Shown: positions 1 through 8,624, counted from the stretch's first letter. The stretch: DNA of 64,000 bases from Aquaspirillum serpens DSM 68 (GCF_000420525.1 NZ_ATVC01000001.1:1-64000), one strand, 5' to 3'. The notes: generated by a model not told the origin, from the letters alone. Made by a program: numbers and translations.

Positions 1-38
1 GGTGTCAGTTGGAATTTGAAGGCTTGAAGTCGTTTCAT
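1..38 (-). CDS. tnpB: TnpB/OrfB transposon-associated nuclease, 5' end only
   Basis: Read on the minus strand from an ATG at 38-36, the first 12 codons give MKRLQAFKFQL followed by T, and the frame leaves the window. This is the typical N-terminus of TnpB (OrfB) proteins of IS200/IS605 and IS1341-type elements, which are RNA-guided RuvC-like nucleases. The call rests on this short peptide and on the palindromic element end 100-140 bases upstream of the start codon (134-175), where the left end of such an element is expected. Whether the gene is intact cannot be seen, and no tnpA is visible in the window. Confidence 0.7.
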   Translation of the reverse strand, partial: MKRLQAFKFQLT

Positions 39-108
39 GCGTTTATTATACAAACAGCAAAGTAAACATTGATTTGTTTTTACTTTACAACCACAACACC
101 AAACCCTA

Positions 109-175
109 AAACGGCTTTGCCGTTTGCGCCTGACATCTCCGCCATGAATGGCGAGGTTTTACGGCGCAGGGGATA
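109..175 (-). mobile_element. IS200/IS605-type element left end with palindromes
   Basis: A perfect 7-bp hairpin with a TTT loop lies at 109-125. It is followed by a second structure whose outer arms GCGCC (126-130) and GGCGC (163-167) enclose a 6-bp hairpin CGCCAT-GA-ATGGCG (140-153). IS200/IS605 ends are subterminal hairpins rather than inverted repeats, and this one sits upstream of the minus-strand tnpB start. A 42-base stretch (134-175) recurs at 43773-43814 with 36 of 42 bases identical, which supports its being an element end and not a local gene terminator. Confidence 0.65.
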
Positions 176-392
176 AGTGACTCCTGCACTATTTAAGAGT
201 AGTTGTACGCCTCAACCAAGGGTTTTGTTGTAATTTTTTAGATTTTTTTGTTTTTGACAAATGTTTCTCAAGTTTACGGGATAGCCGCTCACCACCACAA
301 GTTATGCAAAGACCGTGCACAAAATGCGATAGCTGGCGTATCTTGTGCAATTGATAACAAAAAACACGTCAAGCAAGGAAAGGAAAAAACGT
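176..392. other. Intergenic region with palindrome upstream of pap
   Basis: No gene is visible here. A TTGACA hexamer at 254-259 could be a -35 box for pap, but no good -10 follows at normal spacing. An imperfect 13-bp-arm palindrome at 316-349 (TGCACAA arms, loop ATAGCTGG at 329-336) has the same loop octamer, within CGATAGCTGGCGTAT, as a second hairpin at 63743-63760. The pap ribosome-binding site (AAGGAAAGGA, about 374-385) follows. Confidence 0.5.
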
Positions 393-1901
393 ATGTTTGA
401 ATCTGCTGAACTGGGGCACAAAATCGATAAAGCCCGTTATCAAGAAGAAATGCCAGAATTGCGACAAGCACTACTGGATGCTCAGTATGAATTACGCGAA
501 AAAGGCGATTTTCCACTGATTATCTTAATTAACGGATTTGATGGGGCTGGACGAGGGGAAACATTACACCAATTAAATGAGTGGATGGACCCACGTTTAA
601 TTCAAGTCAGTGCCGAAACCGCCTTATTTTCTTCATCGGAAGAATCAGCACAACGGCCTTGGATGTGGCGTTATTGGAACGCTTTACCCCCAAAAGGTAG
701 AACAGGGGTATTTTTTGGCTCGTGGTATTCGGATGTTTTATTTGGTCGGGTGTATGATAAGACTGATGAAAAACAAGCCATGTTGCAAATTGGGCAAATT
801 TTGGCGTTTGAAAAAAAACTTTGTGCCGAAGGTGCGCTAATTCTGAAATTCTGGTTTCATCTCTCAAAAGAAAAACAGAAAAAACGTCTCAAATCTTTAG
901 AAGCCGATAAAAAGAGCGCATGGCGGGTAACAGAAACCGACTGGAATCATCACAAAATGTACGACCGCATTTATCACCAAGCGGAACAGTTACTGCGGAT
1001 GACCAGCACCGGTGAAGCACCGTGGGTATTGGTGGAAGGGGAAGATGCCCGTTATCGCGACCTCACTGTCGCCCGTGTAATTTACCAAGCCTTACGCAGC
1101 CGCCTCAATCGTGGCGGAGAACGCCGCCATCATGCCGCCGCCGAGGTTGCCCCGCTGTTGCCACCTGTCGATGGCTTGCAATTGCTCGATACGCTGGTTT
1201 TAGATCGTACGGTGGATAAGGAAGAATACAAAACGGAACTGGCCGTTTTACAAGGTCGATTACATGAATTAACCCGCCATCCCAACTTCAAAAAACAGGC
1301 TTTAATGATCGTGTTTGAAGGCAACGATGCAGCAGGCAAAGGCGGCGCAATTCGGCGGGTGACGGCGGCCTTAGATGCCAGACGTTATCGCATCGTCCCG
1401 ATTGCGGCCCCCAGTCAAGATGAGCGAGCCAAACCTTGGTTATGGCGTTTTTGGCGTGAAACACCGAAAAAAGGCGGCATTACGATTTTCGACCGTTCTT
1501 GGTATGGCCGTGTTTTAGTCGAACGGGTAGAAAACTTCTGTTCTGAGCATGAATGGATGCGCGCTTATAATGAAATTAACAATTTTGAACAGCAATTAGT
1601 GGCTGGCAATATCATTGTAGTGAAATTCTGGTTGGCTATTTCGAGTGAGGAACAATTAAAACGCTTTAAAGAACGAGAAGAAACAGGCTTTAAGCGCTTT
1701 AAAATCACTGAGGAAGATTGGCGCAATCGTGAAAAATGGGACCAATATAAGGATGCCGTATGCGATATGATCGACAGAACAAGCACGCAATCTGCACCGT
1801 GGACTTTAGTGGAAGCCAATAACAAATTGTATGCAAGATTGAAAATTTTGCGTACGTTATGTAACGCTTTGGAGAGTCGTTTATTAAAAAGCAACGGATA
1901 A
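393..1901 (+). CDS. pap: Polyphosphate:AMP phosphotransferase (two-domain PPK2)
   Basis: This 502-residue protein has two tandem PPK2 domains, the architecture of class II polyphosphate:AMP phosphotransferases (about 500 residues), which make ADP from AMP and polyphosphate. The second domain has an intact Walker A (GNDAAGKGG) and Walker B-like DRSWYGR. The first has altered versions (GFDGAGRGE, GSWYSDV), consistent with the family pattern in which the C-terminal domain carries most catalysis. The ATG at 393 follows a strong AAGGAAAGGA ribosome-binding site. An in-frame GTG at 345 lies inside a palindrome and has no ribosome-binding site, so it was rejected. An intrinsic terminator follows directly. 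Together with the phasin gene it suggests a polyphosphate- and PHA-storing cell. Confidence 0.9.
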   Translation: MFESAELGHKIDKARYQEEMPELRQALLDAQYELREKGDFPLIILINGFDGAGRGETLHQLNEWMDPRLIQVSAETALFSSSEESAQRPWMWRYWNALPPKGRTGVFFGSWYSDVLFGRVYDKTDEKQAMLQIGQILAFEKKLCAEGALILKFWFHLSKEKQKKRLKSLEADKKSAWRVTETDWNHHKMYDRIYHQAEQLLRMTSTGEAPWVLVEGEDARYRDLTVARVIYQALRSRLNRGGERRHHAAAEVAPLLPPVDGLQLLDTLVLDRTVDKEEYKTELAVLQGRLHELTRHPNFKKQALMIVFEGNDAAGKGGAIRRVTAALDARRYRIVPIAAPSQDERAKPWLWRFWRETPKKGGITIFDRSWYGRVLVERVENFCSEHEWMRAYNEINNFEQQLVAGNIIVVKFWLAISSEEQLKRFKEREETGFKRFKITEEDWRNREKWDQYKDAVCDMIDRTSTQSAPWTLVEANNKLYARLKILRTLCNALESRLLKSNG

Positions 1902-1927
1902 GCAACAATTTTCTATTGCGTATTTAC

Positions 1928-1957
1928 AAAGCCCGTTTTATTATGGGCTTTCTTTTT
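1928..1957 (+). terminator. Intrinsic terminator of pap
   Basis: A 7-bp stem AAAGCCC/GGGCTTT with a 10-base loop is followed by CTTTTTT, 27 bases after the pap stop codon. Confidence 0.8.
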
Positions 1958-1970
1958 TCATACCAAATAA

Positions 1971-2729
1971 ATGATTGCCATGCTTGATCGCACTTTCGCT
2001 ATTCATATTGCCTGCGATCAGGTGCGCTGGGTGCCGGTGGGAGAATTTGGCACCGGTTTGCGCACCAAATTGGAACAGGCGATTGCACAGGCACAGAGCC
2101 TGCGCTTGCCAGTCTATCTCGATTTATCCGAGGTCAGCGCCATTGGTACAGGCGCTTGTCAGTTGTTATTAAAGGCTATCGAGAGCCTACCTCATGGCGC
2201 GTTTCATCTGATCCATTGTCCCCCACTGTTTGCACGACAACTGGGCTTAACCGGCCAGACCACGGCGATCACCGCTGAGATGTCCCACCGCATCCCCCAT
2301 GCGGATCAACAACAGTTGCGTAAAGCATGGTTAAAACGTACCCATGTGCAATTAGCCCGTGAAAGCGATGGCACCCGTTTTGGGCATGGCTGGCTATTGG
2401 AAGTCAATGCTGGGGCGTTGTTATTCCATTTTTCAGAAAAAATTCTGGCCGGGCGGGCGGTTTATCATTTGACCATCGATGGCTTAGATACCACTTGGCC
2501 GTTGCGAATTCGCCATGTAGCGCGTCACAGCGATGCTTGGCGCATTGGCGCGGAGTTTGTGCAAGCACAGGCCGGCCGCGAATTATTGGACGAGTTGGGA
2601 CAGCAATTATTCTGTGATAGCCCGCCACCGCTGCCAACGATTGAACCCGTTGAGCTCCCATCCGAGCCGGTGAAAAGCTCACGCATCATTCCTTTTGTGA
2701 TGCCAACTAAGATCAGTTCTTCTCGCTAA
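1971..2729 (+). CDS. STAS-PilZ domain protein
   Basis: The first ~110 of 252 residues look like a STAS/MlaB-type domain: a beta strand YLDLSEV followed by AIGTGACQLLL, the usual anti-sigma-antagonist layout. After a linker with HADQQQLRKAW, residues from about 120 to 215 resemble a PilZ module (RIRHVARHSDAWRIGAEFV), although the canonical RxxxR and D/NxSxxG signatures are weak. The tail from about 220 is proline-rich. The protein is probably cytoplasmic and may couple c-di-GMP to another regulator. Its 3' end overlaps the convergent EAL phosphodiesterase gene by 17 bases, which fits a c-di-GMP role. The start is ATG at 1971 or the in-frame ATG at 1980; neither has a clear Shine-Dalgarno sequence. 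Confidence 0.6.
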   Translation: MIAMLDRTFAIHIACDQVRWVPVGEFGTGLRTKLEQAIAQAQSLRLPVYLDLSEVSAIGTGACQLLLKAIESLPHGAFHLIHCPPLFARQLGLTGQTTAITAEMSHRIPHADQQQLRKAWLKRTHVQLARESDGTRFGHGWLLEVNAGALLFHFSEKILAGRAVYHLTIDGLDTTWPLRIRHVARHSDAWRIGAEFVQAQAGRELLDELGQQLFCDSPPPLPTIEPVELPSEPVKSSRIIPFVMPTKISSSR

Positions 2730-4029
2730 CGCAATCAGCCAACTCTCCGAGTTCCTGCTGGAAGAATTGTTCTAACGGCATCGGTCTTGCCACGCCATAC
2801 CCCTGCGCGAAATCGACCCCTAACTGTTGTAGATGCGCTTGTAAGGCAGGGGTTTCGACATATTCGGCAATGGTCTGCAAACCGGTGGCCTGCGCCACAT
2901 CGACCATGGCTTTTACAATGGATTCATCGACCGAATGGGGTGCCAGATTACGCACAAAACTGCCATCGATTTTCAAAAAGTCAGCAGGCAAGCGTTTGAG
3001 GTAGTCAAACGAAGAAAATCCTTTACCAAAATCATCAAGGGCAATTTTACATCCTAAACCGCGCAGCCCCTGCACCAGAGCACGGGCGCGGCCTAAATCG
3101 CCCAAGGCACTGGTTTCTGTGATTTCAAAACATAGCTTGTCGGTTTCAATCGGATGCCGCATTAAACTTTGATGCACAAAATCCACCACGCTGGCATCGA
3201 CAATGGTTTGCCCTGATAAATTTAACGCACACTTTGCCACTTGTTGCCGATAGTGCGGATGGTTGGCGAGCCACTCGATGGTGCTGGCGATCACCCAATG
3301 ATCTAACATCGGCATCATACGGAAATGTTCAGCCGCTGGAATAAATTCCCCCGGAGACACTAATTTTCCTGCTTCATCACGCAAGCGCAGCAGGATTTCA
3401 AAATGTAAACCGGTTTCAGTTTGTGGAGACAGCGGCAAAATTTTCTGGGCAAATAAGGTAAAGCGGCCCTCTTGCAGCGCCTGTTGCAAGCGGCTAATCC
3501 AATGCAAACCAGCATGGATTTCTTCACCATAGACCTGTTCCGCCGGCATCAAACCCGGGAGGCGACGCGCACCGGCTTCTTGCACAGCGGCAGTGGCACG
3601 ATGCAGACTGACCTCGTAATCCTCACTGGGCTGGCGTAAGAACACCATATTGCAGCGAATGTCTAAAAAATGACTTTCCCACGGCACCCGCACTTCGGCC
3701 ACTGCTTCAGCAATGCGCTCCAATTCAACCAGTGTTAAGGCTTCATCTAGCGGCACCATCAAAATATACATGCCACCCAACAAGCGCCCCGTTGGCCAGC
3801 CTGCTGGCAGCTCTTGTTCTAACTTGCGCGCCATCAACCCCAGAATACGAGCGCCGGTGTCGCTGCCAAAAACGATTAAGATCGACTCGAATAAATTGAT
3901 GTTCAGCGCCGCTAGGGCAAATGGCCGTTGCACTTGATGCCAACGGCGAAATTCTTTTGCCAATCCAGCGTGATTTAACATGCCAGTGGCTGGATCGCGA
4001 TAGACCGAGGCTTGGCGATGACTGCTCAC
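2713..4029 (-). CDS. c-di-GMP phosphodiesterase, degenerate GGDEF plus EAL
   Basis: Residues ~10-150 form a GGDEF domain whose active-site loop reads LLGGMYIL, so cyclase activity is unlikely. Residues ~185-430 form an EAL domain with the main catalytic elements: ExL as EILLRL, NLSG, EITET, DDFGKGFSSFDYL, KIDGSFV and QGYGVARP, so c-di-GMP hydrolysis is expected. The only available start is a GTG at 4029 with no good ribosome-binding site. It begins just where the upstream membrane-sensor reading frame should continue, so this is most likely the 3' part of a single MASE1-GGDEF-EAL gene separated by a +1 base frameshift near 4020-4030. It may still be translated separately. Confidence 0.8.
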   Translation of the reverse strand: MSSHRQASVYRDPATGMLNHAGLAKEFRRWHQVQRPFALAALNINLFESILIVFGSDTGARILGLMARKLEQELPAGWPTGRLLGGMYILMVPLDEALTLVELERIAEAVAEVRVPWESHFLDIRCNMVFLRQPSEDYEVSLHRATAAVQEAGARRLPGLMPAEQVYGEEIHAGLHWISRLQQALQEGRFTLFAQKILPLSPQTETGLHFEILLRLRDEAGKLVSPGEFIPAAEHFRMMPMLDHWVIASTIEWLANHPHYRQQVAKCALNLSGQTIVDASVVDFVHQSLMRHPIETDKLCFEITETSALGDLGRARALVQGLRGLGCKIALDDFGKGFSSFDYLKRLPADFLKIDGSFVRNLAPHSVDESIVKAMVDVAQATGLQTIAEYVETPALQAHLQQLGVDFAQGYGVARPMPLEQFFQQELGELADCVSEKN

Positions 4030-4948
4030 GCTCGCGCCGCAGGGATACCGCCAACAGTGTCAGATGCAGCGTCAGTCCAAGGACAAATAGAAAAATCTGG
4101 GCTTGTTCTAAAGCAGGAGTAGAAAGTAAAACACTGATCGGAACATGGACATACAACAAGCCAGCCAACATTACCAATAACACGGTGGCCGCGACCAAGG
4201 CGGCTAATAAAGGTGGGGCCGATAATGACAACGCCGCTAGCGCGGGCAACAGCAGAAAATAAGCACTCGGCCACCACAGACCACTGAGGGCAATCACTGC
4301 ACACAACACCACCGCCCCCCATACCAACCACGATACCGCTGGCCATAACGGTAGTTGGTAACGCAACAGCAACACATAGCTCAGCCACAAATTGCCTAAT
4401 AGCAATACCGGCAAGCTATACGCTAATGTGAATGTCAACCATTGACCACTCTCTGCGCCATATAACACCACAGCTAACCCCGCTAAACCGGCGGGGATCA
4501 GTAATAGCGCAGGCAACATCGTTGCCAACCATGCCGACAATAAAGCCGGCAGTGGTAAGCCAGGCCAAGTTTGGTGCAAAGTATGGCGTAGCATACCGGC
4601 AACACCGACCGAGCATACCGCTTGTGCTGCATATAACAGCACGCTTTCATAGCCATGCGGCACACTCCACGGCAGCCATAGCGCCATCCCCACTAAGGCA
4701 CTCAACCATGCGCGCCAGCCATACCCCGCCAGCAAACACGCCAAGACAATATAATGAGGTAGAAATAAGCTGTAGCCGATGCCCTCTAGCTGAAATGACC
4801 ATGTCAGCACACCACAGACAAGACCGATTAACCATGCGAAACTGAGGACGGGTCTGGCACTGACGGCAGCATGTAAAGGCGTCAAACGCAAACCGTGGCA
4901 CATCCCGTTTAGCGCATGGTGAAAGGGCAAAAAAGTTGCATCAGACAT
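3743..4948 (-). CDS. MASE1-like membrane sensor, frameshifted from the EAL protein
   Basis: From an ATG at 4948 this frame encodes about eight hydrophobic helices in ~300 residues, the layout of MASE1-type integral membrane sensors that precede GGDEF/EAL modules. The plausible part ends at about 4027 with SLRREREQ. Beyond that the frame runs antisense-like to 3743 with no recognisable domain, while the adjacent frame continues as HRQASVYRDPATGML, the normal beginning of a GGDEF domain. Removing one T from the CAGTCATCG stretch fuses both frames smoothly. The divergent neighbour at 5078 starts 130 bases away. Interpretations are a true frameshift mutation, a sequencing error, or, less likely, two overlapping genes. 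Confidence 0.6.
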   Translation of the reverse strand: MSDATFLPFHHALNGMCHGLRLTPLHAAVSARPVLSFAWLIGLVCGVLTWSFQLEGIGYSLFLPHYIVLACLLAGYGWRAWLSALVGMALWLPWSVPHGYESVLLYAAQAVCSVGVAGMLRHTLHQTWPGLPLPALLSAWLATMLPALLLIPAGLAGLAVVLYGAESGQWLTFTLAYSLPVLLLGNLWLSYVLLLRYQLPLWPAVSWLVWGAVVLCAVIALSGLWWPSAYFLLLPALAALSLSAPPLLAALVAATVLLVMLAGLLYVHVPISVLLSTPALEQAQIFLFVLGLTLHLTLLAVSLRREREQSSPSLGLSRSSHWHVKSRWIGKRISPLASSATAICPSGAEHQFIRVDLNRFWQRHRRSYSGVDGAQVRTRAASRLANGALVGWHVYFDGAAR

Positions 4949-5077
4949 GAGTAGGCCCAAACAATGGCGAAAAAATGCTGAAAACAGCAGTTTTATAATT
5001 GTTCCTGTAATAATCCCCACTTTAATACAATAGTGGTCATCCGGATAGCCTACTGAGGACAAACCCCGAAAGCAAAT

Positions 5078-6055
5078 ATGCAATATTTTCCAATCTTTGT
5101 TGATTTAAAAGATCGTCATTGCTTATTGATTGGCGGTGGCGAAGTCGCACTCCGCAAAGCACGCTTGTTAGATGCCGCTGGTGCAATACTCACGGTGATT
5201 GCGCCAACGATTGATGATGAACTGCAACAGCTGATTACCGAACGCGGTTGGTGCTGTTATCAACGCCCTTTTGCTGCGTCGGATGTTTTGCTGACCCCTC
5301 GGCCCACGGTGGTGATTGCTGCCACCGACCAATCAAACGTCAATGCAGAGATCTCAACAACGGCGCAAGCAGCAGGTTTATTGGTGAATGTGGTTGATGC
5401 GCCTGCATTATGTAATTTTATTGTGCCAGCGATTGTTGACCGTTCGCCGTTAGTGGTTGCCATTTCAACCGGTGGCCGTAGTCCGGTGTTAGCACGGTTG
5501 ATACGCGAACAAATTGAAGCCTCGGTCCCGCTGCGCTTTCGCGACGTAGCCCAATTTGCTAGCGACTGGCGCGACCGTGTCAAACAGGCGTTGCCGGACA
5601 CTGCTGCTAGACGGCGTTTTTGGGAAGCGGTGTTGCGGGGGCCATTGGTCAATTTACTTCATCAGGGACAACGTGCTGAAGCGGATGACGGTTTGCAACA
5701 GGCACTACAGCAAAGCAAACCGATCAGTGGCAGTCTTCATCTGCTGGCGTTAGGCAGTGGCGATCCTGATTTATTGACACTGCGCGGCCTACAACGCTTA
5801 CAGGCGGCCGATGTCTTTTTCTATCCAGATCACTTAGCCGACAGTTGGCTTACACTAAGCCGGCGCGATGCGCTTTATCAGCCCTATACTGAGCTTGTCC
5901 CTGCCCTACAACGGGCCGAACAACAAGCACAACAAGGCCAAAAAATCGTGATGTTGGTGGAAGGCTACCAATTTCCAGCAGAATATGCCGAATTACAGCA
6001 AAAAAATGCAGAATTACTAATGGAATGGGTGCCGGCAGCAGGTTGTGGTTGTTAA
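5078..6055 (+). CDS. Siroheme synthase-like protein with truncated methylase half
   Basis: Residues 1-210 are a precorrin-2 dehydrogenase/sirohydrochlorin ferrochelatase module (CysG N-domain, Met8-like): an NAD-binding LLIGGGEVALRKARLL, the NFIVPAIVDRSPLVVAISTGGRSP segment (split here by function, about residues 112-135) and a helical dimerisation region. CysG proteins are about 460 residues with a ~250-residue SAM uroporphyrinogen-III methylase. Here only ~110 residues follow, starting LLALGSGDPDLLTLRGLQRLQ, which retains the GxGxGD-type opening. The rest lacks the later methylase motifs and ends in CGC. The enzyme probably does only dehydrogenation and chelation, with the methylation supplied elsewhere. 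It starts a plus-strand run with manX, ptsH and ptsI. Confidence 0.75.
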   Translation: MQYFPIFVDLKDRHCLLIGGGEVALRKARLLDAAGAILTVIAPTIDDELQQLITERGWCCYQRPFAASDVLLTPRPTVVIAATDQSNVNAEISTTAQAAGLLVNVVDAPALCNFIVPAIVDRSPLVVAISTGGRSPVLARLIREQIEASVPLRFRDVAQFASDWRDRVKQALPDTAARRRFWEAVLRGPLVNLLHQGQRAEADDGLQQALQQSKPISGSLHLLALGSGDPDLLTLRGLQRLQAADVFFYPDHLADSWLTLSRRDALYQPYTELVPALQRAEQQAQQGQKIVMLVEGYQFPAEYAELQQKNAELLMEWVPAAGCGC

Positions 6056-6117
6056 AATAACGTCTTCTTCTTTTTCTTTAATCTTGGACAGTGCGCGTTT
6101 CGCGCTGCAAGGGCATC

Positions 6118-6519
6118 ATGATTGGCATTCTGATCGTAACTCACGGTGACTTGGGTCAAAGTCTCATCGCGTGTACTCGCCATATTCTACAACGCGAACC
6201 AGAAAACTTAGCGTGTATGGCGGTGGATAAATCCGATGACCCCGAAAAAAAACTACAAGAAGCACGACAGCTGATTCAAAGGCTAGATAGCGGTGAAGGC
6301 GTGTTATTGTTGTCTGATATTTGCGGCGGCACGCCATCCAATATCGCCACGCGTCTGATTGAACCCGGACGGATTGAAGCAATTGCCGGTGTCAGTTTGC
6401 CGATGTTAGTGCGGGCGGTATCCTATAGCGCGCTGCCCTTAGCAACAGTCATCAGCAAAGCGGTTACGGGTGGTTTGGAAGGTGTTGTACCGCTAGAACC
6501 CTTGCCACCCACCGCGTAA
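6118..6519 (+). CDS. PTS EIIA, mannose-type
   Basis: This 133-residue cytoplasmic protein opens MIGILIVTHGDLG, with His9 as the expected phosphorylated residue, and contains LLSDICGGTPSN, the second signature of EIIA-Man domains. The ATG at 6118 follows AAGGG; an upstream in-frame start at 6091 adds nine residues not typical of the family and was rejected. It stands immediately before HPr and EI with no EIIB or EIIC nearby, the arrangement of betaproteobacterial regulatory PTS loci, so a signalling role is more likely than sugar import. Confidence 0.9.
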   Translation: MIGILIVTHGDLGQSLIACTRHILQREPENLACMAVDKSDDPEKKLQEARQLIQRLDSGEGVLLLSDICGGTPSNIATRLIEPGRIEAIAGVSLPMLVRAVSYSALPLATVISKAVTGGLEGVVPLEPLPPTA

Positions 6520-6574
6520 TACCCTGAAGAAACGGTCAGTAAAACAATCATAATTTGAGGATGACAGGCCTACT

Positions 6575-6844
6575 ATGCTGCAACAAGAAATAGAAATCAT
6601 CAATAAATTGGGTCTCCATGCCCGTGCTTCGAGCAAATTCACCCAAACCGCAGGCCGTTTTCAAAGCGAGGTGTGGATTTCTCGTGCCAGCCGGCGAGTG
6701 AATGGCAAAAGCATTATGGGTGTGATGATGCTCGCAGCAGCAAAAGGCAGCAAAGTCGTGATTGAAACCAATGGCAGCGATGAACAAGCCGCCATGACCG
6801 CTTTGGTCGATCTGATTAACAACCGCTTCGATGAAGCCGAGTAA
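6575..6844 (+). CDS. ptsH: Phosphocarrier protein HPr
   Basis: The product is 89 residues, the normal HPr length. His15 in LGLHARA is the EI-dependent phosphorylation site and Ser46 in NGKSIMG is the regulatory serine position. The start follows GAGGATGACAGG, a good ribosome-binding region. It lies between the EIIA and EI genes and passes phosphate from EI to EIIA. No HPr kinase gene is seen in the window. Confidence 0.95.
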   Translation: MLQQEIEIINKLGLHARASSKFTQTAGRFQSEVWISRASRRVNGKSIMGVMMLAAAKGSKVVIETNGSDEQAAMTALVDLINNRFDEAE

Positions 6845-6878
6845 CTCAGATCTGGTCACAACAACGGAAAGGGCACCC

Positions 6879-8618
6879 ATGAGCATAGCACTTTACGGTA
6901 TCGGTATTGGTGGTGGCATTGCGATCGGACGTGCGCATTTGGTTTCTCATACCACTGCTGATGTCAGCCATTATTTTCTGGAAAGCGCAGATATTCGTGC
7001 CGAGTTGCAACGCTTTGACGATGCGATTCGCACCACACGCAAAGAGCTAGAAATGTTGTGGGGCAGTATTCCAGAGAACGCTCCAGCCGAGCTAGGCGCC
7101 TTTCTGAGTTTGCATATTATGTTGCTCAATGATGCTGCGCTGTCGCGTGAGCCACGCAAAATCATCCAAGCCGAACGCTGCAACGCGGAATGGGCATTAA
7201 AACAGCAAGCCGATCAGCTGATTGCCCAATTTGAAGAAATCGAAGAAGCCTATCTGCGTGAGCGCAAACATGATGTGATGCAAGTGGTGGAACGGATTTT
7301 CAAAAATCTCGCCGGCCAAAGCAGTGCACCGCCTTTGCCCTCTAGCTTGATTGATGATGCGATTTTAGTCGCCCATGATTTAAGCCCGGCTGACATGGTG
7401 TATTTCAAAGATGCCAGTTATGCCGCTTTTGTCACCGATGTGGGGGGCGCCACCAGCCATACTGCGATTTTAGCGCGCAGCCTTGATTTGCCCTCGGTGA
7501 TTGCCACTCACAGCGCCCGCCATCTGATTCATGAAGATGAGTTGATGATTGTCGATGGCCAGCAAGGGGTGGTAATCGTCAATCCAGACGAAACCGTGTT
7601 GGCAGAATACCGCCGCCGGCAACGGGCATGGCGCGCAGCACGCAACAAACTCGCCAGCCTCAAAAAAACCAATGCACAAACGCAAGATGGCACACCGATT
7701 GAGCTCTTAGCCAATATCGAACTGCCAAAAGATGTGGCCGAGGTGGTGGAATCGGGTGCAATGGGGGTGGGATTATTTCGCAGCGAGTTTCTGTTTTTGG
7801 GACGCGACACCCTGCCCGATGAGCAAGAGCAATACGAAGCCTACCGTCATGTCGCAGAACAGCTCAATGGCCGTCCGGTCACCATTCGCACCATGGATTT
7901 AGGGGCAGATAAAAACCCGAAGTGGTCGATTCATGGCACGGGCGATAACCCAGCTTTGGGACTGTGCGGCATCCGCTTATGCCTTGCCGAACCGCAGCTA
8001 TTTCGTACCCAGTTACGCGCTATTTTGCGCGCCTCGGCACATGGGCAAGTTCGCATCTTGTTCCCGATGATCAACGGTATTACCGATCTTAAACAAGCCC
8101 TCGCGCAACTGGACACGGCCAAGCAAGAATTACGCGAAGAAGGGGTAAGCTTTGATGAGAAAATTGCGGTGGGGGCGATGATTGAAGTGCCTTCAGCGGC
8201 ACTCACAGTGAATATGCTGGCCAAGCATGTTAATTTCTTGTCGATTGGTACCAACGACCTGATTCAATACACGCTCGCCATCGACCGCAATGATGATGCG
8301 GTGAGTCATCTCTACGACCCCACTCACCCTGCTGTCTTGTATTTACTGACCCACACCCTGAAAACTGCCGCAAAATTTGGTTTACCGGTGTCCGTGTGTG
8401 GCGAGATGGCTGGGGATAGCAAAATGACCCGCTTATTGCTTGGTATGGGGTTGCGGCGTTTTTCGATGCACCCAGCCAATTTGCTCTCTGTTAAACAAAT
8501 TGTGCTCGATACCCATCTCGACCCCACGGTGGCACAAACCGCTAAGATTTTGCGCGCCAGCGATCCCGAAAAAATCGCCGATCTTCTCACCCAGCTCAAT
8601 ACCCCGCGTGCAGCCTAA
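6879..8618 (+). CDS. ptsI: PTS enzyme I (phosphoenolpyruvate-protein phosphotransferase)
   Basis: This 579-residue protein matches EI length. It has the swivelling-domain active-site histidine in DVGGATSHTAILARS (near residue 190), the PEP-binding GLFRSEFLFL, and the C-terminal SIGTNDLIQYTLA and VCGEMAGD signatures. It transfers phosphate from PEP to HPr in the cytoplasm. The ATG at 6879 follows CGGAAAGGG; an in-frame ATG at 6831 overlaps ptsH and adds an atypical extension. The next gene, a heptosyltransferase, starts six bases after the stop, so LPS core genes may be cotranscribed with the PTS. Confidence 0.95.
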   Translation: MSIALYGIGIGGGIAIGRAHLVSHTTADVSHYFLESADIRAELQRFDDAIRTTRKELEMLWGSIPENAPAELGAFLSLHIMLLNDAALSREPRKIIQAERCNAEWALKQQADQLIAQFEEIEEAYLRERKHDVMQVVERIFKNLAGQSSAPPLPSSLIDDAILVAHDLSPADMVYFKDASYAAFVTDVGGATSHTAILARSLDLPSVIATHSARHLIHEDELMIVDGQQGVVIVNPDETVLAEYRRRQRAWRAARNKLASLKKTNAQTQDGTPIELLANIELPKDVAEVVESGAMGVGLFRSEFLFLGRDTLPDEQEQYEAYRHVAEQLNGRPVTIRTMDLGADKNPKWSIHGTGDNPALGLCGIRLCLAEPQLFRTQLRAILRASAHGQVRILFPMINGITDLKQALAQLDTAKQELREEGVSFDEKIAVGAMIEVPSAALTVNMLAKHVNFLSIGTNDLIQYTLAIDRNDDAVSHLYDPTHPAVLYLLTHTLKTAAKFGLPVSVCGEMAGDSKMTRLLLGMGLRRFSMHPANLLSVKQIVLDTHLDPTVAQTAKILRASDPEKIADLLTQLNTPRAA

Positions 8619-8624
8619 TTTTCT

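Noticed and set aside
345-392. N-terminal extension of pap from a GTG at 345
   Set aside because: The GTG lies within a palindrome, has no ribosome-binding site, and the ATG at 393 has a strong one and gives the normal family length.
3743-4026. Continuation of the MASE1 frame as a genuine C-terminal domain
   Set aside because: The residues have no domain character and lie antiparallel in frame to a well-supported GGDEF sequence; a frameshift explains it better.
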